A stretch of DNA of 54,192 bases, from NCBI GenBank assembly GCA_902778245.1, contig CACYXH010000042.1:1-54192 (forward strand), written 5' to 3'. Below, piece by piece: positions 52,047 to 54,192 of this stretch. A program made the translations under genes and the position numbers. Within the stretch, counting starts at the first letter, position 1, and every line of letters begins with the position of its first letter. This DNA is from an uncultured Lachnospiraceae bacterium. GTDB taxonomy: Bacteria; Bacillota; Clostridia; Lachnospirales; Lachnospiraceae. A model generated the notes under the pieces. The model was not told the origin of the DNA, did no database searches, and worked only from the letters and a program-made list of their open reading frames with translations.

Positions 52047-53864
52047 TCAGTGATTCTTTAAAGAATAATTCCATTTGGACAGGGACAGATTTTTATTGTA
52101 ACAGGGATCCCCCTGTTTTATGATGTCTGTCCAATGACTTCTCATATATTCTATCTCGCTCTGGAATCTCCGCACTTTCTCATTTGTGTCCTCCGTGCCT
52201 CTGGTTTTGGATTCATAGTGGTACAGTTCCACATATGGATCATAGACTACCAGATATCCAGTTTGCCCCGCTTTCAGGCAAAAGTCAACATCGTTGAAAG
52301 CTACCGCCAGTTTCTCCTCGAATCCCCCGGCATGTTCAAAAGTCTCACGGGATACCATCATACAGGCTGCCGTTACGGCACTCAGATCCTGCATCAGCGC
52401 CGCTTTGTGCAGATAACCGCTGTGGTTCCGCTTCATACCCACGAACAGACTGCCTGCAATACCTCCAATTCCTACCACGATACCGGCATGCTGTATGGTA
52501 TCGTCCGGATAATACAGTCTGGCTCCGACAATCCCCACTTCTCTTCTCTGGCAGGTTCCAAGCAGTTCCTCTATCCATCCAGGCGTGATCACCTCAACAT
52601 CGTTATTCAGGAAAAGAAGGTAATCCCCTTTCGCTGCCCGTACGCCAAAATTATTAATAGCAGAGTAATTGAATTTATCTTTCCAGTAGATCACACGGGT
52701 ATGATTCTTCCCGTCAATCCCCTGATAATACTCAAAGGTCTCTTCTTTTGTACTGTTGTTTTCCACTATGATAATTTCATAATTGGAATAGGTACTTTTC
52801 GTATAAATGGAATTCAGGCACTTTTCCAGCGTGTCTCTCTCATCCTTGTTTGGAATGATGATGGAGACCAGGTCTGCGCTCTGTACGGGATAAGTCACGC
52901 GATAAAAGCCCAGGTCTTTTTTCAGAGACACCGTTCCCGGCTGCCCCGTCCGATGAAGATGTTCTTCGATAGCCCTCTTTCCTGCCTCGTAAGCGTACAT
53001 CTTACTGGCAGGATTGTCCGCGGTGGACGCTTTATGCACCCGCCAATGATAGACGATCTCCGGGACATGACCAACATGCTTTGCCTTCTCTGCGCACCGG
53101 AAAATAAAATCATAGTCCTGGGCGCCGTCAAATTCCAGGCGAAACCCTCCGGTCTGCGCCGCGATCTCCCGATTCACCACCAGGAAATGACAGATATAAT
53201 TGTTTGAGCGAAGAAGGTCTATATTAAAATCCGGCTTCAGATGCGGCTGAAAATGTTCCCCCAGATCCTCCGTCACCTTGTCTTCATCCGTATAGACCAT
53301 ATCCGCCTGCGGATGTTTTTCCAGATAATCGGCAACCTCGAACAGGGCGTTTGGCGCCAGCAGATCATCATGATCCAATAATCCGATAAATTCTCCGGAC
53401 GCCATGGAAAGCGCAGCGTTGCTGTTTCCCGCGATGCCCAGGTTTTCCTTCAGAGATTCAACCCGGATCCTTTCATCGCTTTTCGCGTATTCCTGCAGGA
53501 TATCGGACATTGCCGCATCCTCCGGGCTGCCATTGGCAATACACAGCTCCCAATGGGGATAGGTCTGGGCTAATACCGAATCGATCATCTGCCGCAAAAA
53601 CGCCTCCGGCGTGCGGTAGGCAGGAACCACGATACTGATCGTCTTCTTATCCTTCCATCGGCGCTTTCGCTGCGCCTCCAGCTCGGGCTCCTTTTTCCGG
53701 TATTCCTCATACCATGGTCCGTAAGGCACTTTCTCCGGCTCCATGCGTTCCGAAAGCCGCGTCAGGAACTCTTTCCATCCAAAATGGCGCAGATACCGCA
53801 CGCCTTTCACGATATTATATGGTTTCAATTTCCTGACACAGGAAATCCATTTGCGCTTTGACAT
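52047..53864 (-). CDS. Two-domain glycosyltransferase (tandem GT2)
   Basis: 605 aa with two GT2 domains. The first (~75-290) has ISIVVPAYRTPEAFLRQM, EFIGLLDHDDLLAPNALF and VYTDEDK. The second (~330-560) has VSIIIPNKDERDTLEKCL, YLLFLNNDVEVITPGWIEEL and AFNDVDFCLKAG. Each keeps its acidic metal site, so both may be active and add two sugars in turn. There are no membrane segments, and a basic N-terminus could hold it at the membrane. It lies between the partial aminotransferase and the other GT2 gene in one operon. Confidence 0.9.
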   Translation of the reverse strand: MSKRKWISCVRKLKPYNIVKGVRYLRHFGWKEFLTRLSERMEPEKVPYGPWYEEYRKKEPELEAQRKRRWKDKKTISIVVPAYRTPEAFLRQMIDSVLAQTYPHWELCIANGSPEDAAMSDILQEYAKSDERIRVESLKENLGIAGNSNAALSMASGEFIGLLDHDDLLAPNALFEVADYLEKHPQADMVYTDEDKVTEDLGEHFQPHLKPDFNIDLLRSNNYICHFLVVNREIAAQTGGFRLEFDGAQDYDFIFRCAEKAKHVGHVPEIVYHWRVHKASTADNPASKMYAYEAGKRAIEEHLHRTGQPGTVSLKKDLGFYRVTYPVQSADLVSIIIPNKDERDTLEKCLNSIYTKSTYSNYEIIIVENNSTKEETFEYYQGIDGKNHTRVIYWKDKFNYSAINNFGVRAAKGDYLLFLNNDVEVITPGWIEELLGTCQRREVGIVGARLYYPDDTIQHAGIVVGIGGIAGSLFVGMKRNHSGYLHKAALMQDLSAVTAACMMVSRETFEHAGGFEEKLAVAFNDVDFCLKAGQTGYLVVYDPYVELYHYESKTRGTEDTNEKVRRFQSEIEYMRSHWTDIIKQGDPCYNKNLSLSKWNYSLKNH

Positions 53865-53874
53865 AACACATTCC

Positions 53875-54192
53875 TTACTTATTAAACTCCGGATAGTCTA
53901 AAATACACTGTGCCACATACTCCACCTTGTCCATCTCCAGGTTGTAGAACATTGGGAGGCGCATCAGACGCTCGCTCTCTTTCGTAGTATAGACATCCTC
54001 GCCGTGGAAGCGTCCGAACTTCCGCCCTGCCGCCGCAGAGTGCAGCGGAATGTAATGAAATACACTCCAGATCCCTTTTTCTCTCAGATACTGGATCAGT
54101 TTTGTACGCTCTTCCAGGTCTTTGGTCTTGATAAAATACATATGGGCATTGTGAGACGCATACTCCGGCACATAAGGCTGCTCAATATAACC
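53875..54192 (-). CDS. DegT/DnrJ/EryC1 sugar aminotransferase, C-terminal part
   Basis: 105 residues remain; the frame is open to the window edge (GYIEQPYVPEYASHNAHMYF) so the rest lies beyond 54192. The end of the PLP-dependent fold is seen as FHYIPLHSAAAGRKFGRFHG and TKESERLMRLPMF. These resemble WecE/RffA (dTDP-4-oxo-6-deoxy-glucose transaminase), so a 4-amino-4,6-dideoxy sugar may be part of the surface polymer. The lysine that binds PLP is outside the window. Confidence 0.85.
   Translation of the reverse strand, partial: GYIEQPYVPEYASHNAHMYFIKTKDLEERTKLIQYLREKGIWSVFHYIPLHSAAAGRKFGRFHGEDVYTTKESERLMRLPMFYNLEMDKVEYVAQCILDYPEFNK

Overview
The window is mostly chromosome of a spore-forming Clostridia member, most likely a Lachnospiraceae gut bacterium. 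The evidence is a spoIIAA-spoIIAB-sigF operon followed by spoVAA-spoVAB, spoVT, the ispF-cysS-mrnC-rlmB order, a YesM/YesN-type sensor pair, strong AGGAGG ribosome sites and moderate GC. The first ~1.1 kb differs: it is GC-richer and encodes an alpha/beta hydrolase and the front of a glycerate kinase that look like Bacteroidales (Prevotella-like). The switch falls inside one open frame near position 1095, where the kinase runs straight into a DUF2726-like nuclease tail. I read this as an assembly chimera or a recombination scar, not a real fusion enzyme.

Layout. 1-1551: foreign piece and chimeric frame. 1600-3300: right end of an integrated element, with a 27-aa holin-like type I toxin, its antisense RNA, and a tyrosine integrase ending next to the 3' end of tRNA-Thr(GGT). 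3.4-6.9 kb: tRNA and the cysS housekeeping operon. 7-12 kb: AI-2E family permease, histidine phosphatase, AraC regulator divergent from an MFS transporter, and a frameshifted PHP phosphatase. 12-16.4 kb: spoVT, a DUF4317 gene, and a sodium:solute symporter translationally coupled to an amidohydrolase. 16.4-22.4 kb: aryl-keto-acid oxidation operon iorA-iorB-paaK-ACT, divergent from an acyl-CoA synthetase. 22.6-30 kb: lipoprotein GH3 glycosidase with permuted domains and a binding protein-kinase-regulator trio. 30-33 kb: sporulation operons. 33-36 kb: TPR protein, 48-aa protein and a folC copy that has lost its P-loop. 36-43 kb: polysaccharide deacetylase, heterodimeric ABC exporter behind a leader-peptide/hairpin region, and cstA with a coupled upstream gene. 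43-47 kb: rpoD, a ClpX variant and HtrA. 47-54 kb: cell-surface polysaccharide genes (three GT2 enzymes, LCP ligase, initiating sugar transferase, partial sugar aminotransferase).

The items most worth following are the toxin locus with both RNA control elements visible, the attenuator-like leader of the ABC exporter, a family of dispersed palindromes at gene ends (four copies), the ClpX lacking the RKH loop, and two disrupted genes (folC and the PHP phosphatase). Calls rest on reading the sequence and remembered family motifs; no database search was run.
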